Shown piece after piece: positions 22,385 through 34,146 of a stretch of DNA of 64,000 bases. Position numbers and translations under genes: made by a program. The stretch covers positions 1,878,674 to 1,942,673 of the forward strand of contig JALMQS010000073.1 in assembly GCA_024734495.1 (NCBI GenBank), given 5' to 3'. Under the pieces are notes generated by a model, which saw only the letters and a list, made by a program, of their open reading frames with translations, did no database searches and had not been told where the DNA came from. How positions within the stretch are numbered: the first letter of the stretch is position 1; each line of letters opens with the position of its first letter. The stretch is from Forficula auricularia. Taxonomy: Eukaryota; Arthropoda; Insecta; Dermaptera; Forficulidae.

Positions 22385-22833
22385 ACATTCGATTAATAAA
22401 AACCAACATTCTCCAAAAAGGCAGTGAGATCTAATGTGCTACCAAGTTCAACATAATCAATTGATTAAATGAGTCGAGAATATAGTAATTTCAATTAAAA
22501 TGCATGTTTTTCATATTACATGTCCATGAATATTTATTGATTTCACATTTTTAGTTAAAATTATTTTCCTAAAACTTGGTTTTTACGTAATATGATAACA
22601 TAATTCGTGGCATTCATAACAATGCGTAAAAGCCATGGTTAAGGAAAATAATTTTGACTAAAAATGTGAAATCAATAAATATAGATAGACATGTAAAATG
22701 AAAAACATGCGTTTTAATTGAATTCATTATATTCTCAACTCATTTAATAAATTGATTATGTTGAACTTGGCAGCATATTAGATCTCACTGCTTTTTTGGT
22801 AAAGTTGATTTTTATTAATCGAACCTAGCCTTT
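22385..22833. mobile_element. Foldback element with ~190-bp arms
   Basis: Arms about 22391-22580 and 22634-22830 are inverted copies, for example ATTAATAAAAACCAACATT against a GATTTTTATTAATCGAAC end, with a spacer of about 50 bp. Identity between arms is high. No hammerhead, ORF or clear target duplication was seen. Confidence 0.65.
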
Positions 22834-23667
22834 TTTTTAGATTTATCTGTTTTTATTGGGATATAGATTTTATCCTCGACTTACGGCCATCCGCTCCACC
22901 AGGACTACAAAACAACATTTTGTAATTAAATAATTCTCTTATAGAAATTATTTTCATATGCAATCAAATTATTGATTTGCTTCTGAGTGTTTAAAAATAA
23001 ATAGTTCTAAAACAACAATAAATGATTTGATATCGAGTATCTAATCCTATAGTTAATTTATTCAAAAGCAAAAGATAATATTATATTTGATATTAAAAGA
23101 GAGGGTGGCATTTTCTATGAAAAAGTTATTTATCGCATATCGACATTAAATCATCCATGGTCGTTATCGTTAATAAATACCGTAATTCTCAAGCAAGGCA
23201 AATGGAACGGGGAATTGATTTCATGATAGGTTTAATTTAATAAAAATCTATAGACAAAAAATATTATAGTTAATTAAACTCATAAATCAAAACAACATAT
23301 GCAAAAGAGAGAGAGAGAATATCTTAATGAAAAAGTGTTAAAATATCTTCTTTTAGTGCGAATGTTCACCTCTATCCTGAAAAAGGAATTTCTTTACTGA
23401 ATGAAGAAGATATCTTCCTACTTTAATCCAGATATTTTATTCGATCACAGCACTTTGCTAAGCCAGTCTAAACTTGTTTCTAATTGAGTTTCGTTTTTTT
23501 TATTTTTTCTACGATTGGAAACATCCCATTTTGTTAATAAAGAAAACTGAAATTTTTTATTAAATTCAAATTACAAAAGTACCTTTTTGAAATTGACAAC
23601 TGGGAAACCCATTCAAAAAGCAGGTTCTACAAGAACATTGTAGGATTCGACTCTGATAAACACACGG
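22834..23667. other. No gene recognised
   Basis: AT-rich; a short (GA) run at about 23310. No ORF or repeat boundary supported. Confidence 0.4.
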
Positions 23668-24497
23668 ATTTAAAATAAGCTGACGTGTTCTGATGTGGGC
23701 ATCCACTTGACTTTACCATACAACCTGGCCCCCTCACTTATATTTAATAAAATTATTTATAATCATGTAGGGGAGGGGTTAGTTTTTGCATTTTTAGACT
23801 CTTGGGGGCCCACTGATTATGTATACAAAATTTGTTTAAGTTTGGTACAAGAGCCTAGATTTTCATTTTTTGACCCTACACCCCCCCCCCCCCATTTTGG
23901 GCTGTTAGTTTTTGCAATTTTAGACTTCTGGGGTCTCACTGATTATGTATACAAAATTTGGTTGAGTTTGGTAAATGGCCAAGATTTTCAATTTTTGACC
24001 CCCCTCCTCTCCCCCTCTTCATTTTGGGCGGTTAGTTTTTGCATTTTTAGACTTCTGGGGTCCCACTGATTATGTATACAAAATTTGGTTGAGTTTGCTC
24101 AAATGGCCTAAATTTTTAATTTTTAACCCCCCTCCACCTCCCTTAATTTTGGGTCGATATACACCAAAATCTAATCAGTTCTTAATCTCAATGTACCAAA
24201 ACTAAGTGTGAAAATCTTGTTTCGATATTCAAACTAGTTTTTGAGCTAGCTCATCCACAAAAATTTGGTAACGCACAGACTAACGGACAACCAGACAGAC
24301 AGACTAACTAACAAACATTTTGACAATACAATTATTATTTCGAAAAATATAATAATTTTTGTAGAGCGAAATATCATGGTTTGGCTCAATTTTTTTAATC
24401 AAAATAGTTTCAGCCGTTTTTGAGATATTTCGAAAAACAGAAGGAAAAAAAACATTTTTTTCATGCAATACTTAACCATTCACTGTATGGTAAAGTA
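23668..24497 (+). mobile_element. MITE with internal tandem units (TTTACCATACA family)
   Basis: Same family as 3840-4580, with about three direct units of roughly 110-120 bp, each containing ACTGATTATGTATACAAAAT and separated by C-rich runs. The 124-codon plus-strand frame at 23695-24069 is a translation of these units and shows the same repeat at protein level. It is not treated as a gene. Confidence 0.65.
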
Positions 24498-24638
24498 AAA
24501 AATATCGTTTGAGATGTATTTAGTGTAATCATTTTAGCTCATCTCTAGTGTAATTTTCAGTTTCTGACAAGAAATAACAATATTCGAGCACTTTTGAAAG
24601 AGAGGAGAAGGAAGTTTTTTGTACGTTTCCTTTTCTAG

Positions 24639-24773
24639 TGTTGTATAGTATATTTCTTTTGTATTTTGGTTGATTATTGTAAAAAAAGAGTGTAGTTATA
24701 AATAAACATATAAAATGTGTATAAATTGTGTTGATCTAATTTTGATAATCATTATTTCCAATATAATCAAACA
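24639..24773 (+). repeat. 5' LTR of Mag-like element
   Basis: 135 bp, TG to CA. Contains a TATAAATAAACATATAAAAT segment that could hold the TATA box and polyadenylation signal. Aligns along its length to 27231-27356. Confidence 0.75.
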
Positions 24774-25047
24774 TGGCGCATTCGGAATTTAATAAACCTG
24801 GACCATTAAATATAAATGGCAATATTGCAGAAAATTTTTAAAATTTTTAAAGAAGAAATACTAATTTATTTTATCGCAACTGAAACCGACAAGAAATCTC
24901 AAAAAGATTGAAGTGGCTAGATTAAAAAATCTATTAGGAACTGTATCGTTCGTTGAAGCCCCAAGAACATTTAGAATCTGGTGATTCTTCAGAAACAGTA
25001 TCCAGTATTTTAAATATTTTAGAAAAACATTGCAAACCTAAACTGAA

Positions 25048-25134
25048 CCCTAGTAGCACAGTGTTGAAAACTATATAGTAACTATATAAGCACTATATAG
25101 TTACTATATAGTTTTAAACACTGTGCTACTAGGG
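25048..25134. mobile_element. 87-bp perfect hairpin insertion
   Basis: Two arms of about 39 bp from CCCTAGTAGCACAGTG to its inverse, with the inner arms ACTATATAGTAACTATATA, around a 3-7 base loop. It interrupts gag. It may be a very small MITE or a palindromic insertion; no second copy is seen. Confidence 0.6.
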
Positions 25135-25497
25135 AATGAAATGATGGAAATATTTAAAATTTTCAAGAGAAAACAAAAGGAAGGAGAACCTTTTGATGAA
25201 AATTTTGCTAAATTAAAACAACTAGTTGCCCAGAAAGCTTACTAGTGCGTGGGTTCGAATCCCGAGGGAACAAGACCCTCCTACATGCAATATAAACATA
25301 TCTATTAAAATCTTTGATAAATGACCTAAATTCATGTTGGTAAAAGAATTAGTTCGATCATGTAAGTTTAACGATCAAGAGGATAAGCTATTAAGACTCA
25401 AATTATTTTAGATTTAAGTTGTAAAAACACTCAAGAGCGTCTTTTGAGAGAAGATAATTCATTAGAAAAAACCATAGCGATTTGTAAATCAGCGGAA

Positions 25498-26031
25498 TTA
25501 AGGAGGTTGTTTCGCGACAATCCACACAAAAAGTTTTTAGCCTCGTAACCACTTTATAAATATGAACGGAACTAAAATTTTAGGTTATGTTTTTTTAACA
25601 TGACTGTAGCACTCATACTACGAAATCTCTATATGGATACACATATACTTGCCGGATCGTTTCCAAGCCATTGTACTTATATCCCCTCCACTAAAAATAA
25701 TCGCCCAAATATGTTGTTTTTTATCAAAACTACGTGGTAAATAATTTCTATTTTTTTTTTTTTAAGTTACTCCGAATATATTATTCTAACAAATATTAGT
25801 TTTTCATCAAGATGGTGAAAGTCCTTCAATGAAAAAAAAATTATTATCAAATCTCCACCCTTTCCCTATCTACCCTATGTAAAAAATGTCATTTTTAATT
25901 TCAATTATTTCATATTTGTTGTGGTAAATCGTCTTCAAATTTTAAAAGTATGTGTATTATGCTTTTAATGACTTATATTCCTAGTTTCAAAGACTTCTTG
26001 AATTTTTGCATTTGTGAAAGAACTACCTTAA
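25498..26031 (+). mobile_element. TTAA-flanked element nested in gag
   Basis: Same family as 11640-12251, in opposite orientation. TTAA lies at 25498-25501 and 26028-26031. Its insertion into recognisable gag sequence shows TTAA as the duplicated target. Confidence 0.8.
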
Positions 26032-26569
26032 CCGAAGGAAATTTAAAATCACTACATTATAGTCTAAATGTAGAAGAAATAAGTGGTCAAAATAAATAAG
26101 TAGCCATTTTTAATAAATCAGGAAAAGAAAGGGAAATTTTAAAATTTCATGAAAATAATAATAATAATAACTCATATAATAAGCCTTGTAGTCGATATAA
26201 AAAGTATCTTCGATCTAAATATCCTGTTATCGGGTTAATTTGCCTAAGATGTAATAAACCCTATCATTTTGCGTTAGCATGCAGGTCACACAAGCAAAAT
26301 AATAATAATAACTCATATTATAATAAGCCTTGTGGCTGATGTAAAAAACATCATCGATCTAAATGTCCTGCTATGGGATTAATTTGCCTAAGATGTAAAA
26401 AACCCAATCATTTTGCGTTAGCATGCAGGTCAAACAAGCAATATAGTGGTTGCTATGAATTGGCTGAAGAAGTGACCAGTGATTCTGATTCTTCTATAAG
26501 TGTTGATACATTATTTTTGATTAATTCTATAGACAAAAGAGCTTATACAAATCTATTCAATTAGAAGGA

Positions 26570-27230
26570 ATAAATATAAAAATAAAATTGGATACAGGAT
26601 CTGAAGTTAATATTGTACCATATGATTTTATAAAACTGCATGGTCTAAAAAATAATATTAAGAAAAATTCAGCTAAATTAGAAACTTTTGGAGGATATGA
26701 AATTCGTCCTGTTGGATACCTACATTGAAGTTTAGATTGAGCCTGACTCTCGAATTAATTTAATAAAAAATTTAGTTCTTAAAGGCAAATGTACTCCAAT
26801 TTTAGGACAAATATTGTCTTGAATTAGGTTTAATTAGAAGAATAGATAATATTAATAGTATATCAAAATCTCATGATGAAAAAATGAAAATTTATAATAG
26901 CAAAATAATGGGATCAAAATTATCCATTTCTTTTAAAAATCTCAAACCGAATTTAGTTCCTGAAAATGTGAATGAAAATATGACCAAAAATTTAGCGGTT
27001 GAAAAAAAATATTATGATGTCAATGCAAGGGAGATTATATAAATTGAGGAAGGAGAAAAGATATTGGTTCAAGACGTTAACAGAAAAATTTGGAAGCCAG
27101 CAATAATTAACCAAAAGTTAAAGCAACCCAGATCGTATATTGTTGAGACGGAATATTAACGGTGCTCTAAAAGCAGTTCTGTCATATCAAAAAACTATGA
27201 TAAAATAAGTTTCTTTCACAAAAAGGGAGA
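26570..27230 (+). pseudogene. Protease joined to integrase C-terminus (decayed)
   Basis: At about 26585 the frame reads KLDTGSEVNIVPYDFIKLHG, an aspartic protease active site (DTG) in the retroviral/retrotransposon family. Stops appear from about 26725. After about 26930 the reading resembles the integrase C-terminal tail: YYDVNARE, then EGEKILVQD, KIWKPAII and LKQPRSYIVETE. The junction near 26885-26930 marks a deletion that removed RT, RNase H and the integrase core. Confidence 0.65.
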
Positions 27231-27356
27231 TGTTGTATAGCATATTTGTTTTGTATTTTGTTTGATTATTGTAATAAAGAATGGAGTTATAAATAAACAT
27301 ATAAAATGTTGTATTGTTCTAATTTTGATAATCATTATTTCCAATATAATTAAACA
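27231..27356 (+). repeat. 3' LTR of Mag-like element
   Basis: 126 bp, preceded directly by the AAAAAGGGAGA polypurine tract. Starts TGTTGTATAGC and ends TAATTAAACA. Confidence 0.75.
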
Positions 27357-27581
27357 GTTACCCTTTAAATCCCGAAGAAAGGAAGTTCCTCTTAAACGTC
27401 TGTTTTTAAGAGATTGAAAATGACGATCCAATAAATTCTTTTATTGGAAATTTTATCTTTCATTATTCTCGGGCTGGAATTCCATCAATTCTCCATTGAA
27501 TTATACCAGTCAGTCTAAAAATAAAAATACTTCTAATAAATTCAATAATATATGGAAGAACAAATGAACAATTGAACAGTG

Positions 27582-27784
27582 GATTTTTTTTTGTCACCGT
27601 GAAAAAGCCCATTTAGACAGGACATCAGTAAAGTGTTAGTAGGGCCAGTGAGGGAACAGAGTTTTAGCCGGTCGAAATTTTATATGCTAGTCAGGTTCGA
27701 ACCCGGATCTCCCGCTTGAACATCGTCATCAACGATGCTCAAACGGGGCTAGCGCCTTAGCCAGCTCGGACAGCTCAACTCCCC
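27582..27784 (-). repeat. tRNA-derived SINE, minus strand
   Basis: Reverse-orientation relative of the 5995-6203 SINE, with the B-box as GGTTCGAACC and the A-box as TAAGGCGCTAGCC on the complementary side. An A-tail lies at the left (T run). Flanks TGAACAGTG (27573-27581) and TGAACATTG (27785-27793) give an 8-of-9 target duplication. Confidence 0.75.
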
Positions 27785-27941
27785 TGAACATTGTATATTG
27801 GCTATACAAATTTGTATAATTATAACTCGTTAATATACTTGTAGAACATTGTCTTGACAGATAAATAAATATAATATTAGAAATTTTCAATTAATTAAAA
27901 TACTATCTATTCTCCACTATTGCATGGCTTTTTGTCTAGAT

Positions 27942-28967
27942 CAGGGCTGTTAAACCCGCGGCCCAACACTGCAATGAATGCGGTCCGACAAAAAATGAGA
28001 TTTATATGTACTTACTGGAAAATGTATCTGATACAATTTACGCTGATAATTTTTTATCTCTAAAATAAGAAATCTGAAAACATGCCGAAAAGTTTTAGTA
28101 AAATAAAAGTGATAATTTTAATTTTTGAATCAAAAATAATCACCATTTTGGTCGAAAATTTTTATCAAAAGAGATATAAATTGTTTACATGCAAAGTTTC
28201 TGATTGAATGTATAATAAATAATAGACAGAGAGAGATATGGATCTGAAAGAAAAATTTAATAAATTTATTAATAATTATTTACCCCAAACCAAATATTTC
28301 TGACTTCACAATTTTCATGAAATCATGCGTCAAAAAAAAAAATAAAATAAAAAAATATTAATGCCATAAAATTATCTGTCAAATAAAGCCAATTTCATGG
28401 ATATGTTAGGGAGTGTTGCGTTGTTGCGTGTTGAGAAATTATTTTCAAGAATAAAATTACGAAAAGTAAAATTAGAAACTCACTATGAGTTAAAAAAAAT
28501 AATAAAATTGTTATTTTTTAAATACCAAACATCATTTCATATTTTCCTTTTCTAAAATATTTATTAGTACTTCTTGATATGCATAATGATTTAAAATAAA
28601 AATTCTGAAGAAAAAGAAAAATTATTGGCAGTTTTTCTTCTTTGGCTTGGTGGATTTCATTATAGTTATATTATTAATCGAGTGGTGAACCTCGATTGGA
28701 ATTATCTGTAGGTACACGTTTTTGGAATTATGTGGAATTATTTTGGAATTCATTAGATAATGCCCCTTCATCTATTGTCTTCTACTTGGAAATTAAAGTG
28801 GATGTGGAAATAGGTGTACACGATATTAGGTCGCGGTTCACCCCTCGTTACTAACTATATTTTTTTGATTAACAAAATCGGTAGAATTAGAAAAGTTTTA
28901 TATGCGGCCCGAGGCAATTTTTATCTTCAAATGTGGCCAGTGAAAACCAAATGGTTGGACACCCCTG
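27942..28967. mobile_element. Non-autonomous hAT element with nested MITE
   Basis: Ends CAGGGCTGTTAAACCCGC and, inverted, CAGGGGTGTCCAACCATTTG. A perfect duplication, GTCTAGAT, lies at 27934-27941 and 28968-28975. Same family as 15851-16507 and 35339-36223. It has no ORF and hosts the MITE at 28679-28847. Confidence 0.85.
28679..28847. mobile_element. 8-bp-TSD MITE, CGAGGGGTG family
   Basis: Ends CGAGTGGTGAACCTCGA and, inverted, CGAGGGGTGAACCGCGA. Flanks TTATTAAT and TTACTAAC match at 6 of 8. Confidence 0.75.
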
Positions 28968-28975
28968 GTCTAGAT

Positions 28976-29362
28976 TAACATTCCTAGTTTTACATTAAAA
29001 ACGAATTATTTAAAGACATAACTCTTGAAATAATACTCCAGAGTCAATTTAGAAAATAACACAATGTATGAAATTTTTTAAATACGAGCCTTAATTAAAA
29101 AGTTGCCCATCGTGACCCTTGCTCCATTCTTTGACTCCAATTCATCGCCTCAACGAAAGCCATCCCTATTTTCCAAGCAACCAGTGTTTAGGGGAGAGAA
29201 ATTGAACTATAAGCCTCTTATTCACCCCAAAACTGGATATGAAATTAAGAAGAATAGGCCTTTAAAGGCATACTTGCTGATCTCCTGATTTTTTTCGTGA
29301 ATTCAATACAAGCCTCGTGGCTTACCGAGAATTAACTTATCTATGGCCAACATGGTCTGTGC
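28976..29362. other. Unique stretch, no gene proven
   Basis: A slightly GC-richer block at about 29100-29300 holds a 61-codon plus-strand frame (29103-29288) without stops and with no known motif. It could be a conserved non-coding segment. Confidence 0.3.
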
Positions 29363-29636
29363 CGAGGGGTGATCCGCGATAGGAAGTAGATGTACACCTC
29401 TTTGGAAGTATTTTGGAAGTACTTGAAAATATTTGTAAGTACTTGAAAATATTTGGAAGTACTTGAAAATATTTGGAAGTACTTGGAAATATTTGAAAGT
29501 ACTTGGAAATATTTGGAAATATTTGGAATTACTTGGAAATATTTGGAATTACTTGGAAATATTTGGAATTACATGGAAATATTTGGAAGTACAAGTGGAA
29601 GTAGGTACATCATATTAGGTCGCGGTTCACCCCTCG
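29363..29636. mobile_element. MITE with phased 10-bp GGAA minisatellite
   Basis: Ends CGAGGGGTGATCCGCGA and, inverted, CGAGGGGTGAACCGCGA. The interior is a tandem of the decamers GGAAGTACTT and GGAAATATTT, giving GGAA every 10 bases over about 180 bp. Flanks GTCTGTGC and GTCTGCGT match at 6 of 8. Confidence 0.75.
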
Positions 29637-30269
29637 GTCTGCGTTCTCTCCAGGCCAAATAAATAAATGATAATAATAATAATATGACTAAAAACTAATT
29701 ATTATTATATTAATTCATTTAGGCCATGTTAAAATTGATAATCTTAAACCTGATATATTATCCTTGAATACCCCTTAATTGAACTTTTGAAGCTGTTTTC
29801 CATGAGACATCCCTATACTTTCGGTTTGTTCTGAAAATAATAGTTCAAGGTTACGACATACCTATCAAAAACTGTAACAAGTAAATCAAAGTTAATTGAT
29901 AATTCTTTGCGATGTAATCTAGAACAAGAGATCGATTTAATTTCCATGTGACAGTCAAGAATTTATTATTGAAGATTGATATCTGCGCATTGTCGGTCGA
30001 TTTTTATGTTGAGGAGGTTTCTGGCTGACAAGACGCAGCCAGGCGACGGACGACTTTTCCAAAACCGAGGGTGATATGGGGGCGGAGCTGGTTGTCGCCC
30101 CAAGCAGACAAAATATTCCGACCTCTTTTGACATGAGAGAGAAGAAATCAGCAAACGTGAAGCGACAAAGAAATTGGCAGCTGCCACCAGCTAATTAATT
30201 TACACCATTTTCAAAAGGATTTTACAAACCTGAAGGACAATATTATTTTAAATTAATTTTTAAGTTGAA
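29637..30269. other. No gene; GC-richer block at 29950-30210
   Basis: The block at about 29950-30210 is clearly less AT-rich and unique in the window. A 73-codon minus-strand frame spans it, with no motif. Candidate conserved non-coding element. The rest is AT-rich. Confidence 0.3.
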
Positions 30270-31205
30270 TATAAAATAATGAGAACTCAAAAATAAAATA
30301 AAATGAACTAAAAGGTATAAAATAATTATCTAATTTAGTTACAACTAAACGACGAAATATTTACATGAAATCACTTTTTGAAGTCGGTGCCAAACATCTC
30401 GTCGGATCTTACTTAGTGCGTTTGACGGGTAAGCTCACTTATATAGTTTGTTTAGCACCGACTTCAAAAAGTGATTTCATGTAAATATTTCGTCGTTTAA
30501 TTGTAACTAAATTAGATAATTATTTTATACCTTTTAGTGCATTTTATTTGATTTTTGAGTTCTTATTATTTAATTTGTTGCATTTAATTTTTTTGAAGTC
30601 GGTTTTATTTATTTTTTTCTCTCTTTTTACTGATGTTATTAATAGTGACATAAGATAATATTTTTGCATGCATCTCGTAAGAGAAAGCGTCGGGCGAATG
30701 AATCAGAAACGTTTGTGGGTTTTAAATGAACGTTTTAAGATTGTTTTTTTTTTATATAAAAGATTTTATTTATTATAATTTCGATTATTTGATCATAAGA
30801 ATTGGATATTTCCGTTATTTGGTCATTTATCAAATCATCAGAACTTGACCAAATTAATATGGGACCACCCCTAAGGTTCCCCCTTTCAAATAAAAAAAAT
30901 CATCGAAATCGGCGCGTGGCAAAAAGTTCTCGCTGAACATACATAAAAATAAATAAATAAATAAATACTTAGGTATCCTGGCTACCTTGGAGCTATACTG
31001 ATCCAAAAGTAATGCGTGAACATAGATAACAAAAACGGTCCAATACCAATGAAATTTATATGGTACCAATCGGAAACTATACTGAACTCAATGCAAAAAA
31101 AATCATCAAAATCGGTTTACAATTGGCGAAGAAATCAGGTAACATAGATACAAAAAAAAATTCAGTCGAATTGAGAACTTCCTCCTTTTTTGAAGTCGGT
31201 TAAAA
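30270..31205 (+). mobile_element. ACCGACTTC-family element, copy 2
   Basis: Contains the internal foldback (around TTTTTGAAGTCGGTGCCAAA and its inverse near 30450) and the right-hand tail ending TTTTTTGAAGTCGGTT. The outer left terminus is eroded. A GATCATAAGAATTGG block is shared with the copies at 50.6 and 55.5 kb. Confidence 0.6.
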
Positions 31206-31350
31206 ATAGGTACAATTTTCGCAAATTCTAGCGATTTTCCTCAGCTAACTATGCCAGATAAAAGAGTCAAAATTGGCACACCTACATTTTATGAATACAA
31301 ACTAACTGGAGGGGGGGGGGCAAATTTAAGATTGTTTAGATAATAATAAT

Positions 31351-31591
31351 CGAGGGGTGAACCGCGACCTAATATTATGTACACCTACTTCCACGTGTAC
31401 TTCCAAATATTTCAAAGTATTATATTTCCAAGTAATTCTAAATATTTCCAAGTACTTCCAATTGTTTCCAAGTACTTCCAAATATTTCCAAGTACTTCCA
31501 AATATTTCCAAGTACTTCCAAATATTTCCAAGTAATTCCAAAATACTTCCAAAGAGGTGTACACCTACTTCCAATCGCGGATCACTCCTCG
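31351..31591. mobile_element. MITE with phased 10-bp GGAA minisatellite
   Basis: Same type as 29363-29636. Ends CGAGGGGTGAACCGCGA and, inverted, CGAGGAGTGATCCGCGA; flanks ATAATAAT and CTAATAAT match at 7 of 8. Overlapping frames on both strands are translations of the tandem. Confidence 0.8.
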
Positions 31592-31729
31592 CTAATAATC
31601 AACAGCACTCCTATAAACATCCGATTTTCATATAACCATCTAAAATCTAATATTTTCGTTTTAAAATAAATATTAAATTGTAAAAAAAAAACTAAATAAA
31701 AATTCGAATGAACATGAAGCCAGCCAGAG

Positions 31730-32275
31730 TAGGGTGATCAGAAATTGACATAGTCAAAGTAGGACATTTGAAGTTTTAAACGCATCCCAGTAGGACATTT
31801 GACAACCCAGGTTTAAAACAATAAAAATCGGTAGTAAAAAAGCACAAAACACTAAAAATTGATAAGTAAATAATTTTAAATTGATATAGGATATATACTA
31901 CTCTTGTACTCTTGTTGTTTTAAATACTACTCTTTGTTCCAATTGTAACCATTATTTAATATATAAATATGAAAAAAAGTTTATTGTTATAATATTATTA
32001 ATGACTACCTATACTAAATTATTTGAATTGATGTAATATGATCAACGGCATAAATTATAACACACCTATTTTATTTATTACAAAAAATGAAAATTATACT
32101 TGTAATTTTTATTTTTATTAATTCGTATATATTAGTATTCGCGTGACCATAATCGGCAATAGCAAAGTAGTTTTCTCTGAAAGTAGGACATTTCCGTTAG
32201 GCGGTAGTACGTAGGACAAAAGGTTTAATTGTTGGACATGTTCTCCCAAAGTAGGACGGGTGGTTGGTCACCCTA
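31730..32275. mobile_element. Non-autonomous hAT-like element (TAGGGTGA ends)
   Basis: Ends TAGGGTGATCAGAAATT and, inverted, TAGGGTGACCAACCACCC. A perfect 8-bp duplication, AGCCAGAG, lies at 31722-31729 and 32276-32283. A GTAGGACATTTGA motif recurs near both ends. No ORF. Confidence 0.85.
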
Positions 32276-32583
32276 AGCCAGAGCTCTCACGCTGAACTAT
32301 GATGAAGCTATTTGAAAGAAGCTGAAATACTGAATTGGTATCGTCATCACAGGACACTAGGCGTTTTGCAAAAACAAGAATAAATACAAACTTTTGATAG
32401 TATAAAGTCAAGATATTTACATGGGTATTTATACTCATAGATCAAAAAAAAAAAAAAAAAAGGTTCAAAATTTTTTTATCATTTTTACTTAATATTTATA
32501 CTCATTTTACTGATAATTAAAAAAAAATTAAATTATTTCCATTTATTAATAAATGTATTAGAGGACAGGTTAAATTGTGTATT
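32276..32583. other. No gene recognised
   Basis: AT-rich, with an A run near 32443. Nothing supported. Confidence 0.4.
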
Positions 32584-32591
32584 ATTACAAT

Positions 32592-32740
32592 CGAGGGGTG
32601 AACCGCGATTGGAATTAGGTGTACAAGCCCTTGGAATTATTTTGGAATTCATTAGATAATGCCCCTTCATCTATTGTCTTCTACTTGAAAATGAAAGTGG
32701 ACGTAGGTGTACATGATATTAGTTCGCGGTTCACCCCTCG
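32592..32740. mobile_element. 8-bp-TSD MITE, CGAGGGGTG family
   Basis: Clean inverted ends CGAGGGGTGAACCGCGA and a perfect duplication ATTACAAT at 32584-32591 and 32741-32748. The best-preserved short member. Confidence 0.9.
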
Positions 32741-32748
32741 ATTACAAT

Positions 32749-34146
32749 GAATGTAACATTATTTTTGTCAGAGATACTATTTGACCAAATTGGAGTTCGA
32801 AGTTAGTACTTCACATCATTAAAGTTGTTTCCAAAAGGTCATCCGTTAATAATGATCTAAATTGCGATTTCACATACTTCATTAAAAAAAAATTCTTTCA
32901 CATTGGTAAGTACAGTCCGCGATCACTGGAGGCAAAAATTATTTCCGCCCTCCTTTACATATTATTATTAATTTTTGACAGAGAATATTTCTAGATATTT
33001 TCAAAAAGTAAAAACATAATTAAAAAAATAAATTTATATAAAAAATAATATCAAAAAATACATCATATTTAAAATTTCCGTTTCAAAATAGTACAATAGA
33101 CAATATACATAATTAAATATCTGTAATTAAAACATGAAGGAGAAAAAAATGGATAATTAATAATAATAAAAACATTTTTTTAATTGAATTGAATTTTAAA
33201 ACATTTTCTTCTCCCTTATTTTTCTTCACAATTTCCGCCAGTCGGTTATACTATAAGTGCACACAAAAAAGATATACCGTTTATATATTTTTTTTGACAA
33301 TTTTGGCCTCTATATGAATAATCTTGTGTCAAGGGTTTATTTAGAACCAGGGATTGTCAGTTCCTGGAGCGGGGGAGCTGAATCGCTCTTGAAAACGTCA
33401 ATGTTTGCCGTCAAATACATGTTTAAGCTCTCCAATACAATTATTACCCGTTTGGGAAATTCTAAAATGAAGCTCTCAGAATGCATGTCTCCGCCACGTG
33501 ATTCCATTTAACACATTGAAAGGTCTAACTAACTAACTTTTAAGTACTTGCAACGTGTTAAAAATCTTACGATACGTTCATGATTTATAATTTTTTTTTC
33601 ATTTGTTTTTAAAAGGTTATTTTTTCTCTACAGCTATTTTTGCCGTCCACCAAATCTACCACCATTGGCAAGTGCCCAGTTTGCCCATAGCTAGATCTGG
33701 CCCTGGATAAGAATACTCCCAAATACAGATATAAATCTATGTGCATATACTTTTAATTGACTGTATTTACCTTCCGAAAGATATTAATAGAATTGGGTTA
33801 GATGTTATGTTATGTTATCATTTTGCAGATCATTTACTTACAATTGCAAGTATGACGAAAATTCCTCAATTGTACAGTCAAATGGATTTCGAAATATGGA
33901 AATGTCTTTTGCAGTTGCCCCAGATCCGTAAAGCGCTGTTGAACCTTTAGTTTAAGTTCAGAGAATATGGTGAATTTTTTGAGAATGGGGATTTCACTAA
34001 TATTAACTCCACTATTGGACGTTGAGTCACAGGTCATAATTTTTTTATCATTGACATTGATGGGAGACGGAATTACACCAAAAAGGTTCATCTCCTAAAA
34101 GCCTCGATTGGTCCCTCCATCGTGAAAAGAAGAATAAGAGGGGATT
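32749..34146. other. No gene recognised
   Basis: AT-rich. Frames at 33257-33511, 33741-33950 and 33834-34091 (minus) show no motifs. A possible old TE segment lies near 33340-33500 but has no definable end. Confidence 0.4.

Larger units (their letters stand above)
24773..26570 (+). pseudogene. Decayed gag with duplicated zinc knuckles
   Basis: The ATG at 24773 overlaps the last LTR base and the primer site. The first codons read MAHSEFNKPGPLNINGNIAE, a typical Mag-lineage gag start. Stops and shifts follow. The capsid part is split by an 87-bp hairpin (25048-25134), by SINE-like debris near 25235 and by a TTAA element (25498-26031). The nucleocapsid part (about 26158-26450) has CLRCxKPxHFALAC (CX2CX4HX4C) twice, because a roughly 143-bp segment is tandemly duplicated. 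The last frame (26373-26564) is open for 63 codons. Not functional. Confidence 0.7.
24639..27356 (+). mobile_element. Internally deleted Mag-like Ty3/gypsy element
   Basis: Short LTRs at 24639-24773 and 27231-27356 begin TGTTGTATAG and end AAACA. A TGGCGCATTCGG string follows the 5' LTR and fits a tRNA primer-binding site. An AAAAAGGGAGA polypurine tract (27220-27230) precedes the 3' LTR. Between them are gag, zinc knuckles, protease and then the extreme C-terminal region of integrase. Reverse transcriptase, RNase H and the integrase core are gone. The LTRs differ by several substitutions and indels, so the copy is old. No target duplication is visible. Confidence 0.8.

Noticed and set aside
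23695..24069. 124-codon ORF with three similar protein repeats
   Set aside because: The repeats are the tandem DNA units of a MITE; related copies do not keep the frame.
29453..29662. Plus-strand ORF with repeating KYLEIF-type units (also 31326-31635 and 46864-47308 on both strands)
   Set aside because: It is only the translation of the GGAA decamer tandem inside MITEs; several frames on both strands are open for the same reason.
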